Source: CAVPDE01 sp963707125 (GTDB taxonomy: Bacteria; Desulfobacterota; DSM-4660; Desulfatiglandales; HGW-15). From it: 64,000 bases of DNA. A model generated the notes under the pieces. It saw only the letters and a program-made list of their open reading frames with translations, did no database searches and had not been told where the DNA came from. The position numbers were made by a program, and so were the translations under genes. Positions 51,089 through 60,347 of this stretch are shown here, piece after piece. The first letter of the stretch is position 1; each line of letters opens with the position of its first letter. The stretch covers positions 1-64,000 of the forward strand of contig CAVPOU010000007.1 in the NCBI GenBank assembly GCA_963707125.1, given 5' to 3'.

Positions 51089-52195
51089 ATGAACCACCTG
51101 ACGATTGATCTTTCGGCTCTCGCCCATAATCTCAACCAGGTTAAAGCGATTGTGGGTGAACACACCAGGGTGATGGGAGTGGTCAAGGCCGATGCCTATG
51201 GTCACGGTCTGGTGGCTGTGGCCAGGGTCCTTGAGAAAAACAGAGTCCACTGTCTGGGGGTCGCCCAATTCCACGAAGCCATGGAACTCAGAAACCGCGG
51301 GGTTTCTCTTCCCATTGTGATTCTTTGTGGAATCCGGACGAGAGAAGAAGCGGAAGCCGCGGTTCACCATGGGCTGAGCCCCATGCTTTTTGACCTTGCA
51401 GTCGTTGAAGTGCTCGCAGAGGAATGCGCAAGGAAGAGCACCCATGCGAGTGCTTACGTCAAGGTGGACACGGGCATGGGCCGTCTGGGACTGCTCTCTT
51501 CAGAACTTGTGTCCTTTCTGCAAAGGATGACCCGGTTCAAAGAAATCCGGATAGAGGGATTGACCTCGCATCTTTCCTCTGCGGATGATTCGGAGCCCGA
51601 GTTCACGGAAGCTCAAATCCGCAGCTTCAGGAAGGCGATTGAAGCGGGGCGCACGATGGGACTTGATCTCCCACTCAATAATCTGGCGAACAGCGCCGGG
51701 CTGATGAAGTTCAAGGACGCTCATTTTAACATGGTGAGACCGGGCATCATGCTCTACGGCGGCCTTCCGTCGCCTGATTTCAATCCCCCTCTGCCGCTCA
51801 AGCCGGTCATGCGGTTCAGTGGAGAGGTCATCCAGGTCAGGGAGTTTCCGGACCATACTCCGGTGAGCTACAGCCGGACCTACTACACCCGGGGGCCCAG
51901 GAGAATCGCTGTTCTTTCCGCGGGCTATGGAGAGGGACTCCCCAGGAATTTGTCCAATAGGGGAACGGTCTTGGTCCGGGGGAAAAAAGCGCCGATTACC
52001 GGAAGGGTGTGCATGGATATGACCATGGTGGATGTGACAGGGCTGGGGGATATCCGGGCCGGGGATGAAGCGGTTTTCCTGGGAACTCAGGAAGGGGAGA
52101 GGATCAGCGCCGATGATCTGGCTTCCTGGACCGGAACGATTTCCTATGAGATCCTGTGTTCCGCAGGCCAACGGAATCCGAAGGAATATGTTTGA
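51089..52195 (+). CDS. alr: Alanine racemase
   Basis: A 368-residue PLP enzyme converting L-alanine to D-alanine for peptidoglycan. The PLP lysine is K33 in VVKADAYGHG; the second-base tyrosine is in the YSRTYYTRG block. Other blocks are VKVDTGMGRLG, NLANSAGLMKF and RVCMDMTMVDVT. ATG 51089 follows TAGAGG. The stop TGA (52193-52195) overlaps the argS start ATG (52195-52197), so the two are translationally coupled. It diverges from queA. Confidence 0.97.
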   Translation: MNHLTIDLSALAHNLNQVKAIVGEHTRVMGVVKADAYGHGLVAVARVLEKNRVHCLGVAQFHEAMELRNRGVSLPIVILCGIRTREEAEAAVHHGLSPMLFDLAVVEVLAEECARKSTHASAYVKVDTGMGRLGLLSSELVSFLQRMTRFKEIRIEGLTSHLSSADDSEPEFTEAQIRSFRKAIEAGRTMGLDLPLNNLANSAGLMKFKDAHFNMVRPGIMLYGGLPSPDFNPPLPLKPVMRFSGEVIQVREFPDHTPVSYSRTYYTRGPRRIAVLSAGYGEGLPRNLSNRGTVLVRGKKAPITGRVCMDMTMVDVTGLGDIRAGDEAVFLGTQEGERISADDLASWTGTISYEILCSAGQRNPKEYV

Positions 52196-53871
52196 TGAAA
52201 AAAAAGCTGGATAACCTCCTCAATGAAGCTCTGGGGAAATGCTTCAAGACCGGAAAGCTCAAAGAGACCTCTTTGCCGGAATACGTCATCGAAGTCCCGA
52301 ACAACTCGAACCACGGCCATTTCGCCACCAATCTCCCCCTTGTGCTGGCCTCCTCCCAGAGAAAGCGACCGAGAGATCTGGCCACCGTGATCGTAGACAA
52401 CCTGGAGGACAGGGAAAAGCTGATTGAAAAGGTGGATATTGCAGGACCCGGTTTCATCAACTTCACCATCACGTTGCATCAGTGGCAAAAGCTCCTGGGC
52501 GATATCCTGGCTCTGGGGGCCGACTACGGGCGAAGCGCCATGGGCGCAGGTCAGAAGGTCCTCGTGGAGTTCGTGAGTGCCAATCCCACCGGACCTTTAC
52601 ACCTGGGACACGGCCGCGGAGCAGCCCTGGGCGACACGCTTTGCAGGATCCTGGACTTCACAGGCCACGAGGTGGCACGCGAGTTCTACATCAATGACGC
52701 AGGGCAGCAGGTTCGCCTTCTCGGAGAATCGGTTTACAGCCGGTGGAAGCAGCGGTCTGATCCCGGATACCCGTTTCCGGAAAACGGTTATCACGCCGAG
52801 TACATTGTTGATCTGGCCAAGGAGATCTCCCGCGAAGTGGATCTTGGAACTCTGAAGCCCGATGAAGCCATGGCCCGCTGCGCTCAATTCGCCAAGGGGA
52901 GAATGCTTGAGGAAATCAAAAGAGATCTGGCTGATTTCCGTGTGGCCTTTGACCTCTGGTCCAATGAAAGCGACCTCTACGCTTCCGGGCTCATCGAAAA
53001 GACCTTGGAGTCGTTGAGGGAGAAAGGGGACCTCTATGAGGAGGAGGGAGCCCTCTGGATCAAGACCTCCTCCTTCGGGGATGACAAGGACCGTGTGATC
53101 AGAAAGAGCGACGGCCAGTACACCTACTTTGCCCCGGATATCGCCTATCACATCGAGAAGTGGAAGAGGGGCTTCACCAAGGCCATCAACATCTGGGGAG
53201 CGGACCACCACGGCTACGTTCAGAGAATGAAGGCGGCTCTGAAGACCAACGGGATCCAAGAAGAGTGGCTCTCCGTCCTCCTCCTCCAGTTAGTGAAACT
53301 GTGGAGGGGCGGGGAAGAGGTGAAGATGTCCAAGCGGGCAGGGCTCTACGTGACCCTAAAAGAGTTGGTCGAGGAGGTCGGCGTGGATTCGGCGAGGTTC
53401 GTGTTCCTGACCAAGAATCACGATTCCGCACTTGATTTTGACATTGACCTGGTGAAAAAACAGGATGCAGACAATCCTGTGTATTACGTCCAGTACGCTC
53501 ATGCAAGGATCTCCAGTATTTTCAGAAAGGCGGCATCCGAAGACCTCTCCTTGCCGAGCGCGCCCGATACGGTTCTAGGGCAAATTGTGCTGGATGAGGA
53601 GATGGCGCTGATCCGGCTCATGGCCGATTTCCCCTCTCTCCTGGAAGACATTAGCCGGACCCTGGAGCCGCACCGTCTCACCTATTATCTGGCGGAACTG
53701 GCATCGCTCTTTCACAAGTATTTCAATCTGGGGACCAAGGAGTCGGAAAAGCGGATTGTAGGCCAGGATCAGGCCTTGAGCCAGGCGAGACTGTGTCTGG
53801 CGGAAGGGATCCGGATTGTCCTGTTGAACGGACTTCGTCTTCTCGGCATTCACGCGCCGGAGCGAATGTGA
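52195..53871 (+). CDS. argS: Arginyl-tRNA synthetase
   Basis: A 558-residue class I synthetase. HIGH motif: GPLHLGHGRGA; KMSKS motif: VKMSKRAGLYVTL; DALR anticodon-binding domain at the end (NPVYYVQYAHARISSIFRKA, ... RLCLAEGIRIVLLNGLRLLGI). The start ATG 52195 overlaps the alr stop by one base. It is followed by the SPOR-domain gene after 8 bp. Intact and of normal length. Confidence 0.97.
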   Translation: MKKKLDNLLNEALGKCFKTGKLKETSLPEYVIEVPNNSNHGHFATNLPLVLASSQRKRPRDLATVIVDNLEDREKLIEKVDIAGPGFINFTITLHQWQKLLGDILALGADYGRSAMGAGQKVLVEFVSANPTGPLHLGHGRGAALGDTLCRILDFTGHEVAREFYINDAGQQVRLLGESVYSRWKQRSDPGYPFPENGYHAEYIVDLAKEISREVDLGTLKPDEAMARCAQFAKGRMLEEIKRDLADFRVAFDLWSNESDLYASGLIEKTLESLREKGDLYEEEGALWIKTSSFGDDKDRVIRKSDGQYTYFAPDIAYHIEKWKRGFTKAINIWGADHHGYVQRMKAALKTNGIQEEWLSVLLLQLVKLWRGGEEVKMSKRAGLYVTLKELVEEVGVDSARFVFLTKNHDSALDFDIDLVKKQDADNPVYYVQYAHARISSIFRKAASEDLSLPSAPDTVLGQIVLDEEMALIRLMADFPSLLEDISRTLEPHRLTYYLAELASLFHKYFNLGTKESEKRIVGQDQALSQARLCLAEGIRIVLLNGLRLLGIHAPERM

Positions 53872-53879
53872 GTTCGGGT

Positions 53880-54632
53880 ATGACCAAGAAAATTACCCCA
53901 TCGAAAAAGAAAAAATACCAGCTGGAGCTCTCCTCCATATCTCTTGTTTTCTGGGTCGTGTGTATTCTTTTTTTCATGGGCTGGATCTTTGTGCTGGGAA
54001 TTCTGGTAGGACGGGGCTTTCTTCCCGGCGCCAACACGGCCATCGCTGACCTGAAATCGCAGGTGACCAAGCTGCAGGAGATGGTGTCGCGTAACAAGCG
54101 GGTGGATCAGAAGCCTCAGGCAAAAGAGGATATCGATTCCAAACTTGGATTTTATGATAAGCTGGAAAGCAAAAAGGAGGATAAGAGAAAGCCGTTTCCG
54201 GAATCGCCTCCCGAGCCTCCAAAGAGCGAAAAAGCGGTCAAACCCCCTGACACGGCTCTGGCCGAGGTGAAGGCGGACATCGCCAAGAAGGAATCCCTGT
54301 CCAAGAAACAGAACATCGCCAAGAGCGCAGGGCCTGAGAAAAAAGTGAAGGAGACGGTCCCGGAGCCCGTCAAAGCGGCGGAAAAAGCCCTGGGCCCCTT
54401 TCGATACGTTATCCAGATCGCCGCCCTGGATGAAAGAGCCAAAGCGGAGGCCATGGTCGGAAAGTTGTCCGAACGCGGTGTGGAAGCCTATCTCCAGGAG
54501 ATGGTTGTCAAAGGCAAGACTTACCACAGAGTGAGATGCGGGAAATTTGTGACCAAAGAAGAAGCCAACAACTACGCCTTGAAACTTCCTAAGGAAGCGG
54601 GGACGGCCTGGCGGGTCGTCAACATCGAGTAA
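53880..54632 (+). CDS. SPOR-domain membrane protein
   Basis: A 250-residue protein with one membrane helix (SISLVFWVVCILFFMGWIFVLGILVG, residues about 18-43), a Lys/Pro/Glu-rich linker of about 120 residues and a C-terminal SPOR domain (RYVIQIAALDERAKAEAMVGKL through RCGKFVTKEEANNYALKL). SPOR domains bind denuded glycan strands at the division site. This gene follows argS in many Deltaproteobacteria. ATG 53880 is given; GTG 53868, with CGGAG 5 bp before it, is an alternative that would overlap the argS stop. Confidence 0.85.
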   Translation: MTKKITPSKKKKYQLELSSISLVFWVVCILFFMGWIFVLGILVGRGFLPGANTAIADLKSQVTKLQEMVSRNKRVDQKPQAKEDIDSKLGFYDKLESKKEDKRKPFPESPPEPPKSEKAVKPPDTALAEVKADIAKKESLSKKQNIAKSAGPEKKVKETVPEPVKAAEKALGPFRYVIQIAALDERAKAEAMVGKLSERGVEAYLQEMVVKGKTYHRVRCGKFVTKEEANNYALKLPKEAGTAWRVVNIE

Positions 54633-54635
54633 AGC

Positions 54636-55094
54636 ATGATCAGAAAAGCGGTTATAGAGGACATTAAAACGATTCACAAACTGCTCAGCCATTACGGCGA
54701 TCAGGGTTTGCTGCTGGCAAGACCCCTGAGCGAGCTGTATGATCACTTGAGGGATTTTTTTGTCCTGGTCACTGAGGACCGGGAGCAGAAGATTATTGGG
54801 ACCTGTGCCCTGGGCATTTGCTGGGAAGATCTGGCGGAGATTCGTTCTCTCGCCGTTCTGGAGGACCAGCAGGGGAACAAGCACGCGACCCGGCTTGTCG
54901 AAACCTGTCTCCGCGAAGCAAGATCGCTCGGTATCAAGCGGGTGTTTGTGCTGACCTACGTGGACAGGTTCTTTGCCAAGATGGGTTTCAAGACGGTGGA
55001 GAAATCCCAATTGCCTCACAAAGTGTGGTCCGACTGTTTGAAGTGTTCGAAGTTCCCGGAGTGTGATGAAACGGCGATGGTCCTGGACCTGTGA
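54636..55094 (+). CDS. GNAT N-acetyltransferase (ArgA-like amino-acid N-acetyltransferase)
   Basis: A 152-residue GNAT protein: IRKAVIEDIKTIHKLLSHYG, RPLSELYDHLRDFFVL, IGTCALGICWEDLAEIRSLAVLEDQQG (acetyl-CoA binding) and VFVLTYVDRFFAKMGFKTVEK, then LPHKVWSDCLKCSKFPECDETAM. It closely follows the short ArgA-like acetyltransferases of Desulfobacterota, which could start arginine synthesis from glutamate; the association with argS upstream fits only loosely. It begins 3 bp after the SPOR stop. ATG 54636. Confidence 0.85.
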   Translation: MIRKAVIEDIKTIHKLLSHYGDQGLLLARPLSELYDHLRDFFVLVTEDREQKIIGTCALGICWEDLAEIRSLAVLEDQQGNKHATRLVETCLREARSLGIKRVFVLTYVDRFFAKMGFKTVEKSQLPHKVWSDCLKCSKFPECDETAMVLDL

Positions 55095-55139
55095 GGATTC
55101 ACCGCAAAGACGCTAAGGGCGCAAAGAAGGGGGGTATCT

Positions 55140-55173
55140 CTTTCGTTTGCCGGGAGATGACGGCAAACGAAAG
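55140..55173. terminator. Hairpin downstream of the acetyltransferase gene
   Basis: A perfect 13-bp stem CTTTCGTTTGCCG / CGGCAAACGAAAG with loop GGAGATGA. There is no T-run, so it is a candidate terminator or transcript-stabilising hairpin rather than a standard rho-independent terminator. The surrounding 55095-55315 gap has degenerate repeats and no gene. Confidence 0.5.
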
Positions 55174-55315
55174 GGTTGCCCCGGGAGGTTCCTCAACAAA
55201 GCCTTCGATTGGGTTTATGCCATTCTCGCGGAAGCGGGGATACAGCTTTTTGAATTCTGTCTACTGTCTTCTGTCTACTGTCTTCTGTATTCTCCATTAA
55301 TGGGGGGATAGCCTC

Positions 55316-55681
55316 ATGTTCGGAATAGGAATGCCGGAGCTGATTGTCATCATGGTGATCGCTCTGATTGTTTTCGGCCCCAAGAAACTGCCGGACCTGG
55401 CTAAAAGCCTGGCCAAAGGCATGGCGGAGCTAAAGAAAGCCACGGAAGACGTCAAAGAGAGCCTGGAGGTGGACGAAACGCTCAAGGAGGCGAAAAAGGA
55501 CCTGGCCGACTCGATCAGCGGCATTCAAAGGCAGGTGGAACTGGAAGGATCAGAAGCGCTCAAAGCGGAAGAGAAGACTGGGAGCGAGACGCAGGCAAGC
55601 CCCGATCAGCCCCAGATGGAGGGGACGGCTTCACCCGGAGAGCCCCCTGCTGGGGAGGCGAAGAAAGATGGAGAGGGATGA
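55316..55681 (+). CDS. tatA: Twin-arginine translocase subunit TatA/TatB
   Basis: A 121-residue protein with one short membrane helix and amphipathic hinge: MFGIGMPELIVIMVIALIVFGPKKLPDLAKSLAKG, and a long charged tail (Glu, Lys, Pro, Ser). TatA-family members form the pore that lets folded proteins cross the membrane. It overlaps the tatC start by 14 bp. The long tail and FGPKKLP motif suit the TatA/TatE or TatB-like branch. The start ATG 55316 follows GGGGGGAT. Confidence 0.92.
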   Translation: MFGIGMPELIVIMVIALIVFGPKKLPDLAKSLAKGMAELKKATEDVKESLEVDETLKEAKKDLADSISGIQRQVELEGSEALKAEEKTGSETQASPDQPQMEGTASPGEPPAGEAKKDGEG

Positions 55682-56411
55682 AAAGTCGCCTCTCCTGAGT
55701 CATCTGGGGGAGATCCGGAAAAGGCTCGCTCGCTCCGCGATTGCCGTGGGCGTCGGGTTTGCCATCACCTACGCGTTTTCCGAGAAGCTTTTCGGAATCC
55801 TCGCCTACCCTCTGAAAGCCAACATGCCTCCCGGGGACCGGCTGGTCTACACCAGCCTCCCCGAGATGTTCTTCATCTACATCAAGACAGCACTCGTTGC
55901 CGGCCTTCTTCTCGCGGCGCCCTATGTCTTCTACCAGATTTACCTCCTGGTCGCTCCAGGGCTTTATCAGAAAGAGCAAAGAACCCTCATCCCCTTTGTG
56001 CTGTGCTCTACCGTGCTTTTTGTGGGAGGAGCTCTTTTCGGCTACTTTGTGGTCTTTCCTTCCGGGTTCAAATTCTTTCTGGCCTTCTCCAACGAGTCCA
56101 TCCGCGCCCTTCCTTCGGTGAGGCAGTATTTCTCCCTGGCCGTTAAACTGCTCTTTGCTTTCGGTTTTGTCTTTGAGCTTCCCGTGGTCGTTTTCTTTCT
56201 CAGCCGAATGGGAGTGGTGACCTCAGATTTCCTGAAGCAGAAGCGCCGCTATGCCATCCTCCTCATCTTCATTATTGCCGCAGTCCTGACCCCGCCCGAC
56301 GTGATCACCCAGTTTATGATGGCGGTGCCCCTCATGGCCCTCTACGAAATCAGCATTCTCATCGCAAAGGTTGCCGGAAAGAAAAAGAAAGAATCAGAAG
56401 ATAAAACATAA
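55668..56411 (+). CDS. tatC: Sec-independent protein translocase TatC
   Basis: A 247-residue six-helix membrane protein, the receptor for twin-arginine signal peptides. Typical blocks are HLGEIRKRLARSAIAVGVGF, KANMPPGDRLVYTSLPEMFFIYIKTA and YQIYLLVAPGLYQKEQR, then ALFGYFVVFPSGFKFFL. Start ATG 55668 lies inside tatA. It ends at a bidirectional terminator shared with dnaK. Confidence 0.96.
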   Translation: MERDEKSPLLSHLGEIRKRLARSAIAVGVGFAITYAFSEKLFGILAYPLKANMPPGDRLVYTSLPEMFFIYIKTALVAGLLLAAPYVFYQIYLLVAPGLYQKEQRTLIPFVLCSTVLFVGGALFGYFVVFPSGFKFFLAFSNESIRALPSVRQYFSLAVKLLFAFGFVFELPVVVFFLSRMGVVTSDFLKQKRRYAILLIFIIAAVLTPPDVITQFMMAVPLMALYEISILIAKVAGKKKKESEDKT

Positions 56412-56448
56412 AAAGGCTATCCCCACCGCGAGGATGGGGATAGCCTTT
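56412..56448. terminator. Bidirectional terminator between tatC and dnaK
   Basis: Perfect 14-bp stem AAAGGCTATCCCCA / TGGGGATAGCCTTT with a 9-base loop, with AAA at the left and TTT at the right. It ends tatC (rightward) and dnaK (leftward) transcripts. Confidence 0.93.
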
Positions 56449-56470
56449 CGGCCTAACTGCAACCCGTTGA

Positions 56471-58381
56471 TCATTTCTTCACTTCTTCGAAATCCGCATC
56501 GACCACATCCTCGTCCTTCTTTGAGGCGCCGCCGCCCTGCGGTTCGCCGCCTCCGGCGCCTGCGTGTGCCTGCTGGGAGGCGCGGGAGTACATCATCTCT
56601 GCGAGCTTATGGGAGGTCTGGGTGAGCTCGTCGGAGAGGCGCTTGATCTCCTCCGTATTATCCCCCTCCATGGCCTTCTTGAGCTTTTCGATGCCCCGGT
56701 CCACGTCGCCCTTGGTCGTCGCATCGACCTTGTCCCCGAGTTCCTTAATGGATTTCTCGGTGGAGTAGATCATGGAATCCGCCATGTTGCGCGCATCCAC
56801 CAGCTCCCTTTTCTTCTTGTCCTCTTCAGCGTGAAGCTCCGCGTCCTTCACAAGGTTCTTAATCTCTTCCTCGGAAAGGCCGCTGGATGCCGTGATGCGG
56901 ATGGACTGTTCTTTGCTGGTTCCCAGATCCTTGGCCGAGACATTGACGATGCCGTTTGCATCGATGTCAAAGGTCACCTCAATCTGGGGGAGCCCTCTCG
57001 GCGCTGCTGGAATTCCGACGAGCTGGAAGCGGCCGAGCGTCTTGTTGCTTGCCGCCATCTCCCGTTCTCCCTGAAGCACGTGGATTTCCACAGCCGGCTG
57101 ATTGTCGGCCGCCGTGGAAAAGATCTGGCTTTTTCTCGTCGGAATGGTGGTGTTCTTGTCGATCAATTTGGTGAAAACGCCGCCGAGAGTCTCAATCCCC
57201 AGAGAGAGAGGCGTCACGTCGAGAAGAAGGACGTCCTTGACCTCCCCTTTCAAAACACCGGCCTGAATCGCGGCGCCCGCAGCGACGACCTCATCAGGGT
57301 TCACGTTCTTGCTGGGCTCTTTGCCGAAGAGCTCCTTCACTTTCTGCTGAACCTTGGGCATCCGGGTCATGCCTCCGACCAGAATGACTTCATCAAGGTC
57401 AGAGAGTTTGAGCCCTGAGTCTTTGATGGCGATGTTGCAGGGCCCAACCATTTTTTCAATGAGGTCATCCACCAGGGCTTCCAGCTTGGCCCGGGTGAGC
57501 TTTATGTTGAGATGCTTGGGCCCTGTAGCGTCCGCAGTGATAAAAGGCAGATTGATGTCTGTTTCCTGGGAAGAGGAGAGCTCCATTTTTGCTTTCTCAG
57601 CGGCTTCCTTCAGCCGCTGCAAAGCCATTTTGTCTGTCCTCAGATCAATGCCCTGGTCCTTCTTGAATTCATTGGCCAGATAATCCACCACCCGCAAGTC
57701 AAAATCTTCACCTCCCAGGTGGGTGTCCCCGTTGGTCGACTTGACTTCAAAGACCCCTTCTCCGATCTCCAGGATGGAGATATCAAAGGTCCCGCCGCCC
57801 AGATCAAAGACGGCGATCTTCTTGTCACCCTTCTTGTCCACACCGAAAGCAAGAGAGGCAGCCGTCGGCTCATTGATGATTCTCAACACATTCAGGCCGG
57901 CGATCCGGCCCGCATCCTTGGTCGCCTGCCTCTGGCTGTCATTGAAGTAGGCGGGTACCGTGATGACCGCTTCCGTCACCTTCTCACCGAGATAATCCTC
58001 TGCCGTCTGTTTCATCTTGGTGAGGATCATCGAGGATATCTCCGAAGGGCTGTACGCTTGCCCTCTGGCCGTCACGTGAGCATCGCCGTTCTGCGCCTTC
58101 ACGATTTTGTAGGGAAGGACTTTGATGTCTTGCTGAACTTCTCCTGAGTCAAATTTGCGGCCGATCAATCTCTTGACTGCGGAAACCGTGTGGTCAGGAT
58201 TGGTGATGGCCTGCCTTTTGGCTATCTGCCCGACGAGTCTTTCTCCCTTATCGGTGAAGGCGACAATGGAGGGAGTGGTTCGGCTTCCCTCCGCATTGGC
58301 GATAACGACCGGGTCCCCACCCTCCATGATGGCCACGCACGAATTGGTCGTTCCAAGATCAATACCAATAACTTTTCCCAT
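56471..58381 (-). CDS. dnaK: Molecular chaperone DnaK (Hsp70)
   Basis: A 636-residue Hsp70. The ATPase starts MGKVIGIDLGTTNSCVAIMEGG and has KMKQTAEDYLGEKVTEAVITVPAYFND, AVFDLGGGTFDISIL, and VILVGGMTRMPKVQ. The substrate domain has DVTPLSLGIETLGGV and DIDANGIVNVSAKDLGT. The C-terminal tail DVVDADFEEVKK is standard. It folds proteins together with GrpE, encoded 28 bp upstream on the same strand, and DnaJ, which is not in the window. ATG 58381 is preceded by TAGGAGG at 6-7 bp. Confidence 0.98.
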   Translation of the reverse strand: MGKVIGIDLGTTNSCVAIMEGGDPVVIANAEGSRTTPSIVAFTDKGERLVGQIAKRQAITNPDHTVSAVKRLIGRKFDSGEVQQDIKVLPYKIVKAQNGDAHVTARGQAYSPSEISSMILTKMKQTAEDYLGEKVTEAVITVPAYFNDSQRQATKDAGRIAGLNVLRIINEPTAASLAFGVDKKGDKKIAVFDLGGGTFDISILEIGEGVFEVKSTNGDTHLGGEDFDLRVVDYLANEFKKDQGIDLRTDKMALQRLKEAAEKAKMELSSSQETDINLPFITADATGPKHLNIKLTRAKLEALVDDLIEKMVGPCNIAIKDSGLKLSDLDEVILVGGMTRMPKVQQKVKELFGKEPSKNVNPDEVVAAGAAIQAGVLKGEVKDVLLLDVTPLSLGIETLGGVFTKLIDKNTTIPTRKSQIFSTAADNQPAVEIHVLQGEREMAASNKTLGRFQLVGIPAAPRGLPQIEVTFDIDANGIVNVSAKDLGTSKEQSIRITASSGLSEEEIKNLVKDAELHAEEDKKKRELVDARNMADSMIYSTEKSIKELGDKVDATTKGDVDRGIEKLKKAMEGDNTEEIKRLSDELTQTSHKLAEMMYSRASQQAHAGAGGGEPQGGGASKKDEDVVDADFEEVKK

Positions 58382-58409
58382 TTTTTCCTCCTAATATGTT
58401 CTAACCGAA

Positions 58410-59039
58410 TTAATTTCTATCGCATTCCCTTTCGGAATTCTTATCCTGGTCAGCCTGTTGGCCCGCCTTTTTCCTGTTCACGACGACCATGGCAGGCCGA
58501 ATCAAACGACTGTTCAAAACATATCCCTTTTGCAGTTCCGTGATGACGATCCCCGGTTTTGCTTTTGGATCATCCATCTCGGAAACCGCTTCATGAAAGC
58601 AGGGATCAAAGCTCTCACCCAGAGCCTTCACTTCCTCAAGGCCGGATTTTGACAAGGAGTCCTTCAGCCCCTTGAGAGTCAGATGGATACCTTCCTTCAG
58701 CGCATGGACGGTGTTTTCATTGTTGGAATGAGATAATGCCTTTTCGAGATTGTCTAATACAGGCAGCATCTCTTTGATCAGAGTTTCGCTGGCGAATTTA
58801 AGCCAGTCCTCTTTGTCTTTCCTATTCCTTTTCTTCATGTTTTCCATCTCTGCCTGCGACCGCAAGTAGAGATCATAATTTCTCTGCGACTCCTTCTGAA
58901 GTTCCTGGATTTTTTCCACCAATTCTTCTTTCGTCATGTTGCCCAGGAACTTGTCCACTGGCTCTGATACAACCTCTCCGTCCCTCTTGTCTTGATGGAG
59001 CGATTCCTCTGATTGGCGTTCAAGACTCTGATCATTCAT
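58410..59039 (-). CDS. grpE: Nucleotide exchange factor GrpE
   Basis: A 209-residue GrpE: a long N-terminal coiled coil (LVEKIQELQKESQRNYDLYLRSQAEMENMKKR), the core ETLIKEMLPVLDNLEKAL and the beta-wing domain GESFDPCFHEAVSEMDDP, GIVITELQKGYVLNSRLIRPAMVVVNR. It releases ADP from DnaK. Start ATG 59039 is chosen; an upstream TTG at 59087 is possible but unlikely. A promoter lies just upstream, so grpE-dnaK form one transcript. Confidence 0.93.
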   Translation of the reverse strand: MNDQSLERQSEESLHQDKRDGEVVSEPVDKFLGNMTKEELVEKIQELQKESQRNYDLYLRSQAEMENMKKRNRKDKEDWLKFASETLIKEMLPVLDNLEKALSHSNNENTVHALKEGIHLTLKGLKDSLSKSGLEEVKALGESFDPCFHEAVSEMDDPKAKPGIVITELQKGYVLNSRLIRPAMVVVNRKKAGQQADQDKNSERECDRN

Positions 59040-59123
59040 GTCTCTAAAATCACGACTCCTTTGCTTTGAATTTGAGCTCGAATCCAAGTAATTTCAAAAA
59101 GATAGGGAGCAAAAAACAACTTA

Positions 59124-59152
59124 ACAGTAAGCATCTGGGTTGGCTTTGTCAA
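59124..59152 (-). promoter_or_regulatory. Candidate sigma-70 promoter of grpE-dnaK
   Basis: On the minus strand -35 TTGACA (59147-59152) and -10 TACTGT (59124-59129) are separated by 17 bp. This is a housekeeping-type promoter; I saw no CIRCE inverted repeat between it and the grpE start, so HrcA control is not evident. Confidence 0.55.
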
Positions 59153-59159
59153 GGCAAGG

Positions 59160-59275
59160 GAAAGGAGGTTTTGGAAAGCCGGCACAAGGCTCAAGGCGCA
59201 AGGTGCAAGGCCGAGAAATCCTACGGATATAGATTCCCGTGAACCCTGCGCCGTGTGCCTTGCGCCTTTACAGGG
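59160..59275. repeat. Inverted GCACAAGGC / GTGCCTTGCGCC repeat
   Basis: The stretch reads GGCACAAGGCTCAAGGCGCAAGGTGCAAGG on the left (split here for length) and GCGCCGTGTGCCTTGCGCC on the right. It is a degenerate inverted pair ahead of the end of purC. No gene. Confidence 0.4.
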
Positions 59276-60161
59276 GCTGTCCTGTCAAGCGTTCAAGGGC
59301 CTCGATATACCTCTTTAGGGTCTTGGAAATGATTTCTTGGGGAAGCTTAGGTGGGGGCGGTTGCTTTGACCAGCCCAGGCTGTTTAGGTAATCCCTCAGG
59401 AACTGCTTGTCAAAACTCTGCTGCGGTCCACCGGGCTTGTAGGTGTCCATGGGCCAGAATCTTGAGGAGTCCGGCGTAAGGACTTCGTCAATGAGAATAA
59501 GGCGCCTGTCTTTAAAGCCGAACTCAAACTTCGTGTCCGCGATGATAATGCCTTTCTCGGACGCGAATTCGCTCCCTTTCTGATAGATCTTGAGGCTCAG
59601 GTCTTTGATCAGCTCGGCTTGTCGCTGCCCCAGGATTTCAATCACTTTGGCAAAGGAGATGTTCTCATCATGAATGCCTGCTTCCGCTTTGGTGGAAGGC
59701 GTGAAGACGGGTTGAGGGAGTTTCTGGGACTCTTTGAGACCTTTGGGCAGGGAAATTCCGCACACGCTGCCCGTGGACCGGTAATCGCTCCACCCGGAGC
59801 CTGAAAGATAGCCCCGAACAATACATTCCACCGTAAGAGGAATCGCCTTTTTTACCAGCATGCTCCTGCCTCTGAGGACTTCTTGGTACTTGCGGCAGGG
59901 TTCAGGGTAATCACGGGGGTCCGCACTGAGAAGGTGATTTTCAACAAGGCCTTCCAGAAGCTTGAACCAGAAAAGTGAGATGCGGGTCAGGATCTTTCCT
60001 TTGTCCGGGATAGGGTCGTCCATAACGACATCAAAGGCGGACATCCTGTCACTGGCCACGATCAGGAGCTTGTCGTCCACTTCGTAGACATCTCTCACCT
60101 TACCCCGTTTGACCAGTTTGAGATCTGGGAAATCCGACTTCAGAAGAACCGGCTCAGACAT
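59268..60161 (-). CDS. purC: Phosphoribosylaminoimidazole-succinocarboxamide (SAICAR) synthase
   Basis: A 297-residue PurC. It forms SAICAR from CAIR and aspartate using ATP, in purine synthesis. Blocks are LVKRGKVRDVYEVDDKLLIVASDRMSAFDVVMDDPIPDKGK at residues 13-53 (quoted in part), VKKAIPLTVECIVRGYLSGSGW, FTPSTKAEAGIHDENI and LILIDEVLTPDSSRFW. ATG 60161 follows GAGGAGGAG at 7 bp; an upstream GTG at 60164 is in frame. It is monocistronic, convergent with the divergently oriented small gene at 60348. Confidence 0.97.
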   Translation of the reverse strand: MSEPVLLKSDFPDLKLVKRGKVRDVYEVDDKLLIVASDRMSAFDVVMDDPIPDKGKILTRISLFWFKLLEGLVENHLLSADPRDYPEPCRKYQEVLRGRSMLVKKAIPLTVECIVRGYLSGSGWSDYRSTGSVCGISLPKGLKESQKLPQPVFTPSTKAEAGIHDENISFAKVIEILGQRQAELIKDLSLKIYQKGSEFASEKGIIIADTKFEFGFKDRRLILIDEVLTPDSSRFWPMDTYKPGGPQQSFDKQFLRDYLNSLGWSKQPPPPKLPQEIISKTLKRYIEALERLTGQPL

Positions 60162-60347
60162 CACTATCTCCTCCTCGCCAAAGCGCCTATTTGGGAAGCG
60201 GTATCATTGACTATCCGAAAGTGAATGTCAAGATTCTGTAATTCTTAGGTTGAAAGATCACCCGGGATCGATGTAAAATACAAATTCGTTCCGAAGAGGA
60301 AAGCCCTCCTCTGTACACACACAGCCCCGTTGCGAAGAGGATGAGAC

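Noticed and set aside
53850..55019. A 389-codon open frame on the minus strand
   Set aside because: It is antisense to the SPOR-domain and acetyltransferase genes. The translated sequence has many Gly/Leu/Phe-rich runs typical of a shadow frame.
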